Shown here in pieces: positions 1 to 9,422 of a stretch of DNA of 64,000 nucleotides. The DNA comes from Rhodopila globiformis (lineage in GTDB: Bacteria; Pseudomonadota; Alphaproteobacteria; Acetobacterales; Acetobacteraceae), in the NCBI RefSeq assembly GCF_002937115.1, contig NZ_NHRY01000114.1, forward strand, positions 1 to 64,000. The letters are read 5' to 3'. Within the stretch, counting starts at the first letter, position 1. Each line of letters begins with the position of its first letter. The translations under genes and the position numbers were made by a program. Below the pieces are notes generated by a model that had not been told where the DNA came from, did no database searches, and saw only the letters and a list, made by a program, of their open reading frames with translations.

Positions 1-311
1 TCCCATTTGGTGTGATTTAGGCTCTCGAATTCGTCCATTGATGGAACTCCATCAGCGTGTGCTTTGGCGGCTCACGCTCCAGAGTTTCATTGATGGGCGA
101 ACCGGGGCCTACCCCCGCAAATGTCAAACTGCTGCTGCCTCCCCGGCAGAGCCGGGGGAACTCCCGGTTACGTTAGGCGATATCCTTTGTTATCAATGGG
201 TTAGGGGAGATTTTTGTATATACAGAAACCTTTGGCCAATCCACTGATAACAAGAGACTTTTTCAGATAACCGGAGGTCGTTTCAGAGATGTGTGTACGC
301 GGCAGCAGCGT
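1..311. other. No gene recognised at left edge
   Basis: No reading frame here has a recognisable protein family. The stretch is less GC-rich than the following genes. The one structure I see is a short perfect hairpin, CCCCGGC (141-147) and GCCGGGG (151-157), with no T-run after it. It could be the end of an element or gene that starts outside the window. Confidence 0.4.
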
Positions 312-386
312 AGGCCGGCCATCCACGCCTTACGGTGCTGATGTCGGCAAAGGCGTGGATGGCGGCCCTTCGGCCGCCATGACGAC
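312..386. repeat. Palindromic repeat, family A, partial copy
   Basis: The core of the family A palindrome. The left arm at 312-331 ends ATCCACGCCTT. The right arm at 350-386 begins AAGGCGTGGAT and ends in GCCATGACGAC. The same core occurs at 5090-5176 (in rlmJ), 47463-47545 (in fliP) and 50300-50390. The outer terminal repeats seen in the complete copies are not evident here. It lies downstream of hemY. Confidence 0.75.
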
Positions 387-436
387 GAGGCAGCGACTGC
401 GCATCCCAACCTACCTGCGATTTTCTGTAGCGTCTG

Positions 437-1720
437 TCAGCTGACAATAGCTGGCACGGTCCTGCTGCTGCCGACTTCGCTGACCCACCGCAACGTTGCC
501 ACCCCTCCACAGGAAGAACATTTCGGCTGCCACGTCACATGATCCGCGTGACAGGACGCGCATTGCCAACGCGGGTCGGGGTCGGCGCCGGCCGCCAGAC
601 GCAGGGCATCCCGTTGCGCGAGGCGGCCGCCCTCGGTGTCGCCCCTTTCCTGTTCCTCGATCTCCGCGAGAAGCAGGTAGACACGACGCTGGTTGAACCC
701 TTCGGCGCGCACGGCTTCGATCTGGTTCCGCGCGTCCGAGACAAAGCCGGCTTCTAGCGCGGTCCGGGCCAGGAGCAGCCGGCTCTCCGGATTGGTCTCA
801 TTGCGCTGCGTCAATAGCTTGGCAGCCTCATAGCGCGATGCCTTGTCCGGTTCCTGAGCCAGTATGAACTCTGCCAGATCCGGATGCGGCGCGCGCCGCC
901 AGGCGTCCGTCACGCAGGCACGCGCACGGCGCTCATTGCCATCGACGCGCAGGCGACGGGCGTAGGCGAGGACGGCGGGCGGAAAGGTCGGATCTTCTTT
1001 CCACGCCTGCTTGGCATAGCCGAGCGCACGAACCGGGTTGGGCTCGGCATCGGCCGCGGCCGTATAATAAACCGTCCGTCGCGCATCCTGGCCGATCAGA
1101 TCAAGCGCTTCGCTCCAGTTTTCGGTCTGCAGCGCCAGTTCAGCGCGCTGCTGACGCAGCCATGTCGTGCCGGGACGTACCGCTTCGGCCTGATTCGCAA
1201 TGGTCAGGGCCTCGGCCCAGTCCCGGCGGTCGATCGCCTGGCGCAAGAGTCCGCGCAGGCCCAGGAACCGTGCATCCTTCTGCCTTGTCAGCGACCGGAA
1301 CGCCTCGTTGGCCTCATCCTCCCGGCCGGCCAGCCGGCTTGCTTCCGCCAGCAGCAACAGGACCTGCGGCGAGTCGCCAAGCAACTGCCGCGCCCGGCGA
1401 GCCTGCTTGCGAGCACCCGCCTGGTCCCCCGCCGCAAGGGCCACGAGCACGCGCGTGACGGCGGCCTCGCCGGCTCTCACGCGTTGACGGCGCCGCCATC
1501 CGGCGCCCGAGCGCGGAATCCTGGCGAGACCTGTGATGACGCGCAGCAGAATGATCACTGCGAGCACAAGCAGGATGACAGCCAGGATCGCGACGGGAGC
1601 CGATGTTTCGAACTCGAACGACCCAACGGTTGCATTGACCCGGCCGGGCACACTGGCCAGTAGCCACGCCCCTGCGATGAAGGCTATGGCGACGATCAGG
1701 AAAAGGAAGACCCTGCGCAT
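437..1720 (-). CDS. hemY: HemY-like membrane TPR protein
   Basis: A 427-residue inner-membrane protein of the HemY N-terminal family. This is the TPR protein historically linked to heme biosynthesis, not protoporphyrinogen oxidase. Two hydrophobic segments lie at about residues 3-25 and 43-63, followed by a long helical TPR-like region. A C-terminal zinc-ribbon-like motif, CASCH then CSSCG (about residues 390-410), is common in alphaproteobacterial HemY. Its ATG overlaps the stop of the upstream mitofilin-like gene (ATGA), so the two are translationally coupled, with hemD first in the operon. The exact biochemical role of HemY is not settled in the literature. Confidence 0.88.
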   Translation of the reverse strand: MRRVFLFLIVAIAFIAGAWLLASVPGRVNATVGSFEFETSAPVAILAVILLVLAVIILLRVITGLARIPRSGAGWRRRQRVRAGEAAVTRVLVALAAGDQAGARKQARRARQLLGDSPQVLLLLAEASRLAGREDEANEAFRSLTRQKDARFLGLRGLLRQAIDRRDWAEALTIANQAEAVRPGTTWLRQQRAELALQTENWSEALDLIGQDARRTVYYTAAADAEPNPVRALGYAKQAWKEDPTFPPAVLAYARRLRVDGNERRARACVTDAWRRAPHPDLAEFILAQEPDKASRYEAAKLLTQRNETNPESRLLLARTALEAGFVSDARNQIEAVRAEGFNQRRVYLLLAEIEEQERGDTEGGRLAQRDALRLAAGADPDPRWQCASCHADHVTWQPKCSSCGGVATLRWVSEVGSSRTVPAIVS

Positions 1721-2826
1721 CAGCTCTGACCAGCCATGTTGGCCAATGCGGCGCGCGCGTCCGCCAGCGACCTGGCTTCCTTGAGCCAGCCGGCCATGGC
1801 ATCACGTGGCTGTCCTTTCAGCTCCTCAACGGTACTGATCGCGCCCTTCAGGTCGCCGGCGTCCAGAGCGTCGCGCGCATGACCCAGCGTAACGGCGGCC
1901 GGATTGCCCACCACGACGTTTTCCCCCCTGTGAACGGTGACCAGGCCCTGCGCCTGCTGCCAGATGCGATCCACGAGCGGAACAGACGTGTCATCCGGCT
2001 GCTTGGCCGCGATGGCGGCATGCTCCGACTGCGTGAACAACTCACGAAGCTGGATCATGGTAGGCGGCGCCGTGTGGGCGAAGCGCGCCACGGCCGGCGG
2101 CGCACCTGGAATGTCCCCAAGCGGGCGGCCTGCGGCGAGAGCAAGGGTGGCCTCCTGGATACGGGCCAGACGGTTCAGCTGGTTTGATACCGTATCGGCG
2201 CCGCCGGATGCTTTCTCCAGGGCCGCAACGCGCGCTGCCAGGTGATCCGTCTGCTGCCTGATGGCGTCCAGGCCCGTCTCGATATGCCCGGACAGCGAGT
2301 CGATTTTGCCCGAAACCGCATTCACCCGGCTGCTCAGTTCGGTCTGACCGGCACTTGCTGCCTGATCGGCATTTTTGAGCTGATCGCCAACCTTCGTCTG
2401 GAGCTGATCGGTGATCTTCGCCTGATCGGCGATCTTCGCATCCAGCGCATCGATGCGCGACGCGAGCTTGCCAAGATCCGCCTGGGGAACCGAGGCGACA
2501 GGCGCCGGACGCTGTTCCAGCCGGGTCAGACGGGCATCGAAGTCCGCGAGCCGTTGCTGAACGGCCGCCAGATCGGGCGCTACCGTCTGACGCGGGTATT
2601 CCCAGGCGGCGTAGATGCCGCCCGCCAGAACCAGGAAGCCCAGGCTGTAAAGCCAGGGCATGCCACTGCGCCGGCGCGGTTCCGGCGCTGGCGGCGGAGG
2701 CGTAACTGCGGCATCGGCGCGATCCTGTGGCGGAAGCGCGGTTGCGTCAGCAGCATAGTCTGCCGGCGCAGGTGCCGCCGCATCACCAGCGTGATCCGGT
2801 GGCGTGGGTTCGGTATGTTCACTCAT
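1720..2826 (-). CDS. Mitofilin/Mic60-like inner-membrane protein (COG4223 type)
   Basis: A 368-residue protein with an acidic, Pro/Ala-rich cytoplasmic N-terminus (residues 1-50) and one transmembrane helix at about 56-76 (WLYSLGFLVLAGGIYAAW). A long predicted coiled coil follows at about 85-205, and a conserved C-terminal helical domain ends at 368. This is the architecture of the alphaproteobacterial Mic60/mitofilin relatives usually encoded between hemD and hemY, and those relatives have been linked to shaping of intracytoplasmic membranes. It starts inside the 3' end of hemD and overlaps hemY by one base. No enzymatic motif is seen. Confidence 0.82.
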   Translation of the reverse strand: MSEHTEPTPPDHAGDAAAPAPADYAADATALPPQDRADAAVTPPPPAPEPRRRSGMPWLYSLGFLVLAGGIYAAWEYPRQTVAPDLAAVQQRLADFDARLTRLEQRPAPVASVPQADLGKLASRIDALDAKIADQAKITDQLQTKVGDQLKNADQAASAGQTELSSRVNAVSGKIDSLSGHIETGLDAIRQQTDHLAARVAALEKASGGADTVSNQLNRLARIQEATLALAAGRPLGDIPGAPPAVARFAHTAPPTMIQLRELFTQSEHAAIAAKQPDDTSVPLVDRIWQQAQGLVTVHRGENVVVGNPAAVTLGHARDALDAGDLKGAISTVEELKGQPRDAMAGWLKEARSLADARAALANMAGQS

Positions 2827-3559
2827 TCAGCAGCGCCAGTATTGCTTCTTGGTTGGGCTTCGAGGCGACGCATATCTGCCGCCACGGGAGCTTCCTTAAT
2901 GGCATGGCTGCGCGTTCACTGATAGACACTGCTTCGACATTGTTCACTGCCTCCCCAAGTCCCGCTTCGAGGACAAGACGCACAAAGTGCCTTGCCGTCT
3001 CTGTGGAGAAGAACAACGCGGCCGTCAATTGCCGATGTTGCAGATCGGATACGGCTTCCCGGGGCAAAACCGGAACGGGCGTCGCTTCGTAGGCGACTCG
3101 GCGAATGACGCGGAAGCCATGCTGTCGCAGAGCTTTGACCAGCGGGAAGCCCTGGTCGCGAGCCGTGGGGAAAAACAGGCTGCCATCCCCGGGCGACAGC
3201 GAGGCGGCCACCAGCGTCGCCAGGGCCGCCGCGTCGCCGTCGGCGTCGATGACCCGGCTGAACCCCGCCTCGGCAGCGCATGCGGCCGTCGCGGACCCGA
3301 CGGCAAACACCGGACGGTCATGGCAGGATGGGGGACAAGCCGGCACGGCGTTGCGGCTGGTGACGAGGGTTGCCGCCAGGCGATCCGGCAGCCGGAAATC
3401 CGACCCGGTGGACGTGATAGCCAGCACCGGGGCGACCACCGGCAAAAAGCCCATGGCGACAAGCCGATCGGCCGTCTGGGAGGCACCTGGCTCCGGCCTG
3501 GTGATCAGTATGCGTTTTGCCGGGGCCGCACGCGTCAAGGAACCTCCAACAGGCAACAT
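2819..3559 (-). CDS. hemD: Uroporphyrinogen-III synthase
   Basis: HemD cyclises hydroxymethylbilane to uroporphyrinogen III in the cytosol. The N-terminal strand ILITRPEPGASQTADRL is typical, followed by alternating alpha/beta segments (PVVAPVLAI, PVFAVGSATAAC, GSLFFPTARD, AALFFSTETARHF). The size of about 245 residues is normal. Two starts are possible: ATG at 3559, or TTG at 3538, which has a GGAGG at 3543-3547 just upstream. The open frame continues upstream only as a shadow of tsaD. The partner hemC, usually next to hemD, is not beside it: tsaD starts divergently only 130 bp away. It is the first gene of the hemD / mitofilin-like / hemY operon. Confidence 0.87.
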   Translation of the reverse strand: MLPVGGSLTRAAPAKRILITRPEPGASQTADRLVAMGFLPVVAPVLAITSTGSDFRLPDRLAATLVTSRNAVPACPPSCHDRPVFAVGSATAACAAEAGFSRVIDADGDAAALATLVAASLSPGDGSLFFPTARDQGFPLVKALRQHGFRVIRRVAYEATPVPVLPREAVSDLQHRQLTAALFFSTETARHFVRLVLEAGLGEAVNNVEAVSISERAAMPLRKLPWRQICVASKPNQEAILALLNE

Positions 3560-3689
3560 CGCCGTCTTTACGGATGCATCGTTACCCTTGTGCCACGCAT
3601 TTCGCCGCGGGTGAAGAAGACAGGTTGCCGTGGCAGCCCCATATGGGCCAAGACACGCCCGGCGGCGTTCGGGTGACTCGAAGGACACG

Positions 3690-4745
3690 ATGGGACCTGT
3701 TCTGGGGATTGAGGCTTCCTGCGATGAGACCGCCGCCGCGGTCATCGACGGCGACGGCCATATCCTTGCCGAAATGGTGCTCAGCCAGCTTGCGGAGCAT
3801 GAGCCGTATGGCGGGGTCGTGCCGGAGATCGCTGCCCGCGCCCATCTGCGCTACCTGCCCGACCTGGTGCGCCGGGCCATGGCGAACGCCAACGTCTCCT
3901 ATAAGGAACTCGGTGGCGTCGCGGCGACATCGGGGCCCGGGCTGATCGGGGGCCTGATCGTCGGGTCCCAGTTCGGCAAGGGCATTGCCATCGCCCATGA
4001 TCTGCCCTTTGTCGCCGTCAATCATCTCGAAGCGCACGCCCTGACCGCCCGGCTGCCTGGCCTGGTCGATGACGGAGCGCCCTTCCCCTACCTGCTGTTC
4101 CTGCTCTCGGGCGGCCATTCGCAATGCATCGCGGTGATGGACCTTGGCCAGTACCGGCGTCTCGGCGGCACCGTGGACGATGCCGTCGGCGAGGCGTTCG
4201 ACAAGGTTGCGAAGCTGCTCGGCGTTGGCTGGCCGGGCGGCCCGGCACTGGAAAGGATCGCCGCAGAGGGTGACCCGGACCGGTTTCCCTTCCCCAGGCC
4301 CATGCTCCGCCGCCCCGGATGCGACCTGAGCCTGTCGGGGCTCAAGACCGCGGTGGCCCAGGCGGTGGCCAGGCTTGGCGATGGACCTCTCGAGCGCGCG
4401 CAACGCGCCGATGTCGCGGCGAGCTTCCAGCAGGCCATCGTGGACGTGCTCGCGGACAGGGCGGTTCATGCCATGACAATGATGCGCGAGCAGTTCGCCG
4501 ATGCCGATCTGATCGTGACGGCCGGTGGGGTTGCCTCGAACAAGCGGGTGCGCGCGGCATTGTCCGACGCGGCGGGCACATGTGGCTTTCGTCTGGTCGC
4601 GCCGCCGATCCGGCTTTGCTCGGACAATGCGGTCATGGTTGCCTGGGCTGGGCTCGAGCGGCTGCGGCGTGACCTCCGGGACGACGTAAGTGCTGCGACG
4701 CTGCCGCGATGGCCGCTCGAAGCGCTATCGCAGCGGTCGGCATGA
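3690..4745 (+). CDS. tsaD: tRNA threonylcarbamoyladenosine transferase TsaD
   Basis: Transfers the threonylcarbamoyl group to A37 of ANN-decoding tRNAs, working with TsaB and TsaE. The N-terminus LGIEASCDETAAAV is the ASKHA family signature. The metal-binding motif NHLEAHALT is present near residue 110, followed by LLSGGHSQ, and GGVASNKR lies near the C-terminus. The length of 351 residues is normal. The ATG at 3690 is chosen because AAGGA lies at 3681-3685 and the upstream frame is not conserved. It ends in an ATGA overlap with rlmJ and leads the plus-strand housekeeping run. Confidence 0.95.
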   Translation: MGPVLGIEASCDETAAAVIDGDGHILAEMVLSQLAEHEPYGGVVPEIAARAHLRYLPDLVRRAMANANVSYKELGGVAATSGPGLIGGLIVGSQFGKGIAIAHDLPFVAVNHLEAHALTARLPGLVDDGAPFPYLLFLLSGGHSQCIAVMDLGQYRRLGGTVDDAVGEAFDKVAKLLGVGWPGGPALERIAAEGDPDRFPFPRPMLRRPGCDLSLSGLKTAVAQAVARLGDGPLERAQRADVAASFQQAIVDVLADRAVHAMTMMREQFADADLIVTAGGVASNKRVRAALSDAAGTCGFRLVAPPIRLCSDNAVMVAWAGLERLRRDLRDDVSAATLPRWPLEALSQRSA

Positions 4746-5749
4746 ATTACCGCCACGCCTACCACGCCGGGAATTTCGCGGACTGCTTCAAGCATGCCTT
4801 GCTGGCAGACCTTGTCGATGCGTTCGCGCGCAAGCCGACGCCTTATTTCGTGCTGGATACACATGCTGGAGTGGGCCGGTATGATCTGGAGGATGACGCG
4901 GCCCGGCGGACTGGCGAAGCGGACGCAGGCATCCGGCGCCTCCTGGCAAGCCAGCCGGCTCCTCTCAGGCGCTATCTGGATCTGGTGAGGAGCCTTGGCC
5001 TCTATCCCGGATCGCCCACGCTGATCAGGGCCCTCATGCGGCCCGCAGGCGCTAACTTAGCGGGCGAGCGGCACGGTCGTTGCCATACCGTCATGCCGGG
5101 CGCAGGCCCGGCATCCACGCCTTGCGATGCCGAACCAGACAAAGGCGTGGATGGCGGCCCTTCGGCCGCCATGACGACAGGAGCAGATCGCCGTGCCCGA
5201 CCCCCTAAGTCAGCGCCTATGCTCATGCGCCCAGCCGATCGGCTGGCGTGCTGCGAACTTCACCCGGAAGACGTCATCCCCCTGCGGCGGCTGTTTCATC
5301 ACGATCCCCAGGTCGAGGTGCATTTCCGCAGCGGATGGGACGCCTTGAAGGCCCTCCTGCCGCCCCGGGAGAAGCGCGGACTGGTTTTCATCGACCCACC
5401 GTTCGAGAGCCAGGACGAATTTGCCGTTGTGACGGAAGGGTTGAAGCGTGGACACAGCCGCTTCAGCCACGGTGTGTTTGCCGCCTGGTACCCGATCAAG
5501 CAGCGCGCCGCGGTCCGGGGCTTTCACGCGAATCTCAAGATGACAGGAATCCGCGATATCATCGCGATCGAACTTTACCTGCGGGCCCCGACCAACGCCG
5601 AGCGGCTCAACGGATGCGGCTTGCTGGTGATCAACCCGCCCTACCGGTTTGCGGAACAGGGGCAGGCGATCGCCGACGCGGTCCTCCGTGGTCTCGGCCA
5701 GGACGAAAGCGGTGCGGGTGTTGACGTAATCAGGATAGCAGATGAGTAA
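4742..5749 (+). CDS. rlmJ: 23S rRNA (adenine2030-N6)-methyltransferase RlmJ, with a 63-residue repeat-derived insert
   Basis: An AdoMet-dependent methyltransferase for 23S rRNA A2030. The start MNYRHAYHAGNFADCFKH is characteristic. ELHPEDV belongs to the AdoMet-binding fold, and FIDPPFE is the catalytic DPP(Y/F) motif. The gene is coupled to tsaD (ATGA) and overlaps gpsA by 8 bp. The product is 335 residues, whereas family members such as the E. coli enzyme have about 280. The excess is explained by an in-frame palindromic repeat at 5041-5221. With its 8-bp direct duplication (CTCATGCG at 5033-5040 and 5222-5229) it adds 189 bp, exactly 63 codons (about residues 99-161). The insert sits between a surface helix and the ELHPED strand. 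Frame and catalytic motifs are intact, so the protein may still work. Confidence 0.93.
   Translation: MNYRHAYHAGNFADCFKHALLADLVDAFARKPTPYFVLDTHAGVGRYDLEDDAARRTGEADAGIRRLLASQPAPLRRYLDLVRSLGLYPGSPTLIRALMRPAGANLAGERHGRCHTVMPGAGPASTPCDAEPDKGVDGGPSAAMTTGADRRARPPKSAPMLMRPADRLACCELHPEDVIPLRRLFHHDPQVEVHFRSGWDALKALLPPREKRGLVFIDPPFESQDEFAVVTEGLKRGHSRFSHGVFAAWYPIKQRAAVRGFHANLKMTGIRDIIAIELYLRAPTNAERLNGCGLLVINPPYRFAEQGQAIADAVLRGLGQDESGAGVDVIRIADE
5041..5221. repeat. MITE-like palindromic repeat, family A, complete copy inside rlmJ
   Basis: An element of about 181 bp. Imperfect terminal inverted repeats are AGGCGCTAACTTAG (5047-5060) and CTAAGTCAGCGCCT (5205-5218). An internal palindrome has arms of about 34 bp (about 5090-5124 and 5142-5176). 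Direct repeats CTCATGCG lie at 5033-5040 and 5222-5229. The same architecture is found at 50256-50434. No transposase is encoded, so it would be non-autonomous. It is read through in frame as part of RlmJ. Confidence 0.85.
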
Positions 5750-6704
5750 GGTTACAGTCGTCGGCGCCGGAGCCTGGGGCACGGCCCTGGCAATCCAGGC
5801 AGTGCGGGCCGGGCACAGCGTCACCCTGGTGGCCCGTACAGCGGAGGCGGTGGCTGCCATCGCGCGAAACCACGAGAATGGCCGGTTGCCGGGCGTGCGG
5901 CTTCCCGACTCGGTCACCGTCATGGATCAGCTTCCCGATGCATCGGATCTGCTCGTCTGGGTGGTGCCGACCCAGCATCTTCGCACGTCACTCCTGAAGC
6001 TGCGGCCGCCGGCCGGGGGCATCGTGATCTGCGCGAAAGGCGTGGAAGTCGGGACCCACATGCTGCCGCTGGAGGTCGCCGGCGACGTCACGGGCGACCG
6101 CCCGCTCGCGGTCCTGAGCGGCCCCAACTTCGCGCACGAGATCGCCGCTGGCCTTCCGGCCGCCACGGTCGTCGCCAGCGTGAACGCGGATCTGCGGGAG
6201 CAGGTGCGCGTCGCCTTCGGGACAAGCACGTTTCGCCTCTATGGCAATGATGATCCCATCGGCGCCCAGCTCGGCGGCGCGGCGAAGAACGTCATCGCCA
6301 TCGCCGCGGGTGTCGTCATCGGCGCCGGCCTGGGCGAGAACGCGCGCGCGGCGCTGGTAACCCGCGGGCTGAGCGAGTTGTGCCGTCTCGCCGTTGCGCT
6401 CGGCGGGCGGGCGGAGGCCATGACGGGACTGTCCGGACTGGGCGACCTGATGCTGACCTGCACCGGGATGTCGAGCCGGAATTTCAGCCTTGGCCATGCG
6501 CTCGGGCAGGGCCGGAGCCTTGAAGCGATCCTTGCCGGCCGGACTGCCGTGACCGAAGGCGTCGCCACCGCCGCCGCCCTGGTCGCGCGGGCGGGAAAGG
6601 TCGAGCTGCCGATTTGCCAGGCGGTGGCCGAGTTTCTGTCGGGAAGGAAAACCCTCGATCAATCGATCTCAGAACTCATGTCGCGTCCTCAACGGGATGA
6701 GTGA
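5742..6704 (+). CDS. gpsA: Glycerol-3-phosphate dehydrogenase [NAD(P)+]
   Basis: Reduces dihydroxyacetone phosphate to sn-glycerol 3-phosphate for phospholipid synthesis in the cytosol. The N-terminal Rossmann motif is VVGAGAWGTALA. LSGPNFAHEIA and LGGAAKNVIAIAAGV (catalytic Lys region) follow, then GLSGLGDLMLTCT in the C-terminal helical domain. The length of 320 residues is normal. The ATG overlaps the end of rlmJ. The tsaD-to-gpsA proximity is common in alphaproteobacteria. Confidence 0.95.
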   Translation: MSKVTVVGAGAWGTALAIQAVRAGHSVTLVARTAEAVAAIARNHENGRLPGVRLPDSVTVMDQLPDASDLLVWVVPTQHLRTSLLKLRPPAGGIVICAKGVEVGTHMLPLEVAGDVTGDRPLAVLSGPNFAHEIAAGLPAATVVASVNADLREQVRVAFGTSTFRLYGNDDPIGAQLGGAAKNVIAIAAGVVIGAGLGENARAALVTRGLSELCRLAVALGGRAEAMTGLSGLGDLMLTCTGMSSRNFSLGHALGQGRSLEAILAGRTAVTEGVATAAALVARAGKVELPICQAVAEFLSGRKTLDQSISELMSRPQRDE

Positions 6705-6767
6705 CAAGGCTCCGCACATGACCCGGCAGCATCAATTCAAGGCCCTGGCCCGGCGCGAGGTGCCCTT

Positions 6768-8357
6768 ATGCTGAGGGGAATCCTGACCGTTGGCGGCTGG
6801 ACGCTGGTCAGCCGCCTGCTTGGCTTCGCGCGTGACATGCTGATCGCGGCGTTCGTCGGCACCGGGCTGATTGCCGATGCCTTCTTTGTCGCCCTGAAGC
6901 TGCCCAACCTGTTCCGCCGGCTGTTCGGCGAGGGGGCGTTCAACGCCGCCTTCGTCCCAGCGTTCTCCGGACTGCTGCAGGCCGAGGGCAAGCAGGCCGC
7001 CAAGCAGTTCGCCGAGGAGGCGTTTGCCGTCATGGCGTTCTGGCTGGGGATCATGACGATCCTCGGCGAAATCTTCATGCCGTACCTGATGCTGGTACTG
7101 GCGCCCGGGTTCAGCGCGACGCCGGCGAAGTTCCAGCTTGCCGTCGACCTGTCGCGGATCACCTTCCCGTACCTGGTGCTGATCTGCCTGGCGGCGCTGG
7201 TCTCGGGCGTCCTGAACGGGATGGAGAAATTCACTGCCGCATCGGCCTCCTACGTCCTGTTCAATATCGTCTCGATCGCCTGCATGCTCTGGATGACGCC
7301 GTATGTGCCGACGATCGGCCATGCGCTTGCCTGGGGTGTGTCCTTGTCGGGCGTGGCCCAGCTTGGCCTGCTGCTGCTCGCGCTCCGCCGCGGCGGCATG
7401 ACGCTGTCGATCCCGCGGCCACGGCTGACGCCACAGATGCGGCTGCTGATGCGGCGCATGGCGCCCGGTCTTGTCGGCGCGGGGGTGACGCAGCTCAATC
7501 TGGCGGTCGACGTGATCATTGCCAGCCTGCTGCCCGCCGGCACCGTCTCGGTCCTCTATTTCGCGGACCGGGTGCAGCAGTTGCCGCTGGGCGTGATCGG
7601 GACGGCGGTCGGAACGGCGTTGCTGCCGCTGCTGTCGCGCCAGGTGCGAGCCGGCGAAGCCGCGGCATCGCTCGACACGCTGAACCGCGCGATCGAATAC
7701 GCCCTGTTCCTGACGCTGCCCGCGGCGCTGGCGCTGATCGTCTGCGCCTACCCGATCATCCTGGTCCTGTTCGGCCATGGCGCCTTCAGTCTGGAAAGCG
7801 CGCGCCTGTCATCCCAGGCCCTGGCGGCCTACGCTGTGGGACTGCCTGCGTTCGTACTGGTCAAGGTATTGGCTCCGGCCTTCTTCGCGCGGGGCGATAC
7901 CAGCACGCCGGTGAAAGTTGGCATGGCCTGTGTCGGGCTGAACCTGACGCTCAACGTGGCCTTCATGGTTCCGCTCGCGCATATCGGGCCACCTTTGGCG
8001 ACCAGCGTGGCGGCGATCTCCAACGTCATCGGCCTGGCGACCATCCTGCTGCGGCGGGCGCACCTGAAACCAGACCACCAGCTCATACGGCGCCTCATCG
8101 GGATGATCGGCGCGTCGCTGGTGATGACAGGCGGGTTGATCCTCGTACGTATACACCTTTTCGCCGTCGCGCCTCACGGCTGGCCGCGCTACGCCTCCCT
8201 GGCGGCCCTGATCGTGACAGGCCTGCTGGGCTATGCCGTCGCCGTGCCCGTGCTGGGCGCCTACAACCTACGGGACATCAAGCGTGTCATGTCCCGCCGT
8301 CGCTTGCAGAGCGTGAATAAATCGGCCACCAGTCCGGTCATAACGACAGAGACCTAA
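6768..8357 (+). CDS. murJ: Lipid II flippase MurJ (MviN)
   Basis: An inner-membrane MOP-superfamily flippase that exports the peptidoglycan precursor lipid II. The N-terminus [18 protein letters not shown] with [20 protein letters not shown] is the family signature, including the conserved Arg and Glu residues of the central cavity. About 14 hydrophobic segments span the 529 residues, which is the usual size. It lies 63 bp after gpsA and 4 bp before trpS, in one apparent operon. Confidence 0.95.
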   Translation: MLRGILTVGGWTLVSRLLGFARDMLIAAFVGTGLIADAFFVALKLPNLFRRLFGEGAFNAAFVPAFSGLLQAEGKQAAKQFAEEAFAVMAFWLGIMTILGEIFMPYLMLVLAPGFSATPAKFQLAVDLSRITFPYLVLICLAALVSGVLNGMEKFTAASASYVLFNIVSIACMLWMTPYVPTIGHALAWGVSLSGVAQLGLLLLALRRGGMTLSIPRPRLTPQMRLLMRRMAPGLVGAGVTQLNLAVDVIIASLLPAGTVSVLYFADRVQQLPLGVIGTAVGTALLPLLSRQVRAGEAAASLDTLNRAIEYALFLTLPAALALIVCAYPIILVLFGHGAFSLESARLSSQALAAYAVGLPAFVLVKVLAPAFFARGDTSTPVKVGMACVGLNLTLNVAFMVPLAHIGPPLATSVAAISNVIGLATILLRRAHLKPDHQLIRRLIGMIGASLVMTGGLILVRIHLFAVAPHGWPRYASLAALIVTGLLGYAVAVPVLGAYNLRDIKRVMSRRRLQSVNKSATSPVITTET

Positions 8358-8361
8358 CAGT

Positions 8362-9363
8362 ATGCAGCGTGTCTTCTCCGGCATTCAGCCGTCCGGCATC
8401 CCGACCCTGGGCAATTACCTCGGCGCCCTCCGCAACTGGGTGAAGTTGCAGGACGATCATGAGTGCATCTGGTGCGTCGTCGATTTGCATGCGATCACGG
8501 TCTGGCAGGAACCGGAAGCCCTGCGCCGGCAGTCGCTGGAGATGACGGCTGTCCTGCTGGCTTGCGGCGTTGATCCGAAGCGGCACATCCTGTTCCTGCA
8601 ATCGGCGGTCCGGGCCCATGCGCAGCTTGCCTGGATGTTCAACTGCGTCGCCCGTCTCGGCTGGCTGAACCGCATGACGCAGTTCAAGGACAAGGCGGGC
8701 AAGGATCGCGAGAATGCCTCGTCAGGCCTGTATGTCTATCCCAACCTGATGGCGGCGGACATTCACGCCTATCACGCGACCCGGGTGCCAGTCGGCGACG
8801 ATCAGCGGCAGCACCTGGAACTGGCCAACGACATCGCCCAGAAGTTCAACCATGACTACGGGGTGGAGTTCTTCCCCGCCATCGAGCCGCTGATCATGGG
8901 ACCGGCCGCCCGCGTCATGAGCCTGCGCGACGGCACCAAGAAGATGTCGAAATCCGATCCCTCCGACCAGAGCCGCATCAATCTGAACGATGACAGCGAC
9001 ACGATTGCGCTGAAGGTTCGCCGCGCCAAGACCGATCCGCTCCCGCTGCCGGCGGATGTCTCGGAACTGGCCGATCGGCCGGAGGCGAGGAATCTGGTGG
9101 GGATTTTCGCGGCGCTGGCGGAAACCGACCACGCCGCGGTGCTGAAGGACTACGGCGGACAGGGCTTCGGGACGTTCAAGACGGCGCTGGCGGACCTGCT
9201 GGTTGAGCGGCTGTCGCCCATCGCCGCCGAGACGCGGCGGCTTCTGGACGATGAGGCGGCACTCCTGCAGGTTTTGGCGTCCGGCGCCGAACGGGCTGAG
9301 GCCATCGCGAATCCCATCGTCCGTGAGGCCGAGCGCCTGGTTGGCTTCGTGAACGTCCGCTGA
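8362..9363 (+). CDS. trpS: Tryptophanyl-tRNA synthetase
   Basis: A class I aminoacyl-tRNA synthetase charging tRNA-Trp. The N-terminal [17 protein letters not shown] contains the HIGH-equivalent nucleotide-binding motif. [10 protein letters not shown] is the KMSKS loop. The length of 333 residues is normal. It starts 4 bp after the murJ stop and converges on the LpoA-like gene downstream, with a hairpin between them. Confidence 0.96.
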   Translation: MQRVFSGIQPSGIPTLGNYLGALRNWVKLQDDHECIWCVVDLHAITVWQEPEALRRQSLEMTAVLLACGVDPKRHILFLQSAVRAHAQLAWMFNCVARLGWLNRMTQFKDKAGKDRENASSGLYVYPNLMAADIHAYHATRVPVGDDQRQHLELANDIAQKFNHDYGVEFFPAIEPLIMGPAARVMSLRDGTKKMSKSDPSDQSRINLNDDSDTIALKVRRAKTDPLPLPADVSELADRPEARNLVGIFAALAETDHAAVLKDYGGQGFGTFKTALADLLVERLSPIAAETRRLLDDEAALLQVLASGAERAEAIANPIVREAERLVGFVNVR

Positions 9364-9396
9364 CCCAGCATCCGCCAGGATCAAGGACCGAACACG

Positions 9397-9422
9397 GTCC
9401 CCGGCCGTTATACGCCGGGGAC
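9397..9422. terminator. Candidate hairpin between convergent genes
   Basis: A perfect 9-bp inverted repeat, GTCCCCGGC (9397-9405) and GCCGGGGAC (9414-9422), with an 8-nt loop. It lies after trpS and overlaps the last codons of the opposing lipoprotein gene. There is no T-run on either side, so intrinsic termination is only a possibility. Confidence 0.4.

Noticed and set aside
884-1663. Long plus-strand ORF of 259 codons opposite hemY
   Set aside because: It is antisense to a clear hemY and has biased composition. High GC produces long shadow frames throughout this window.
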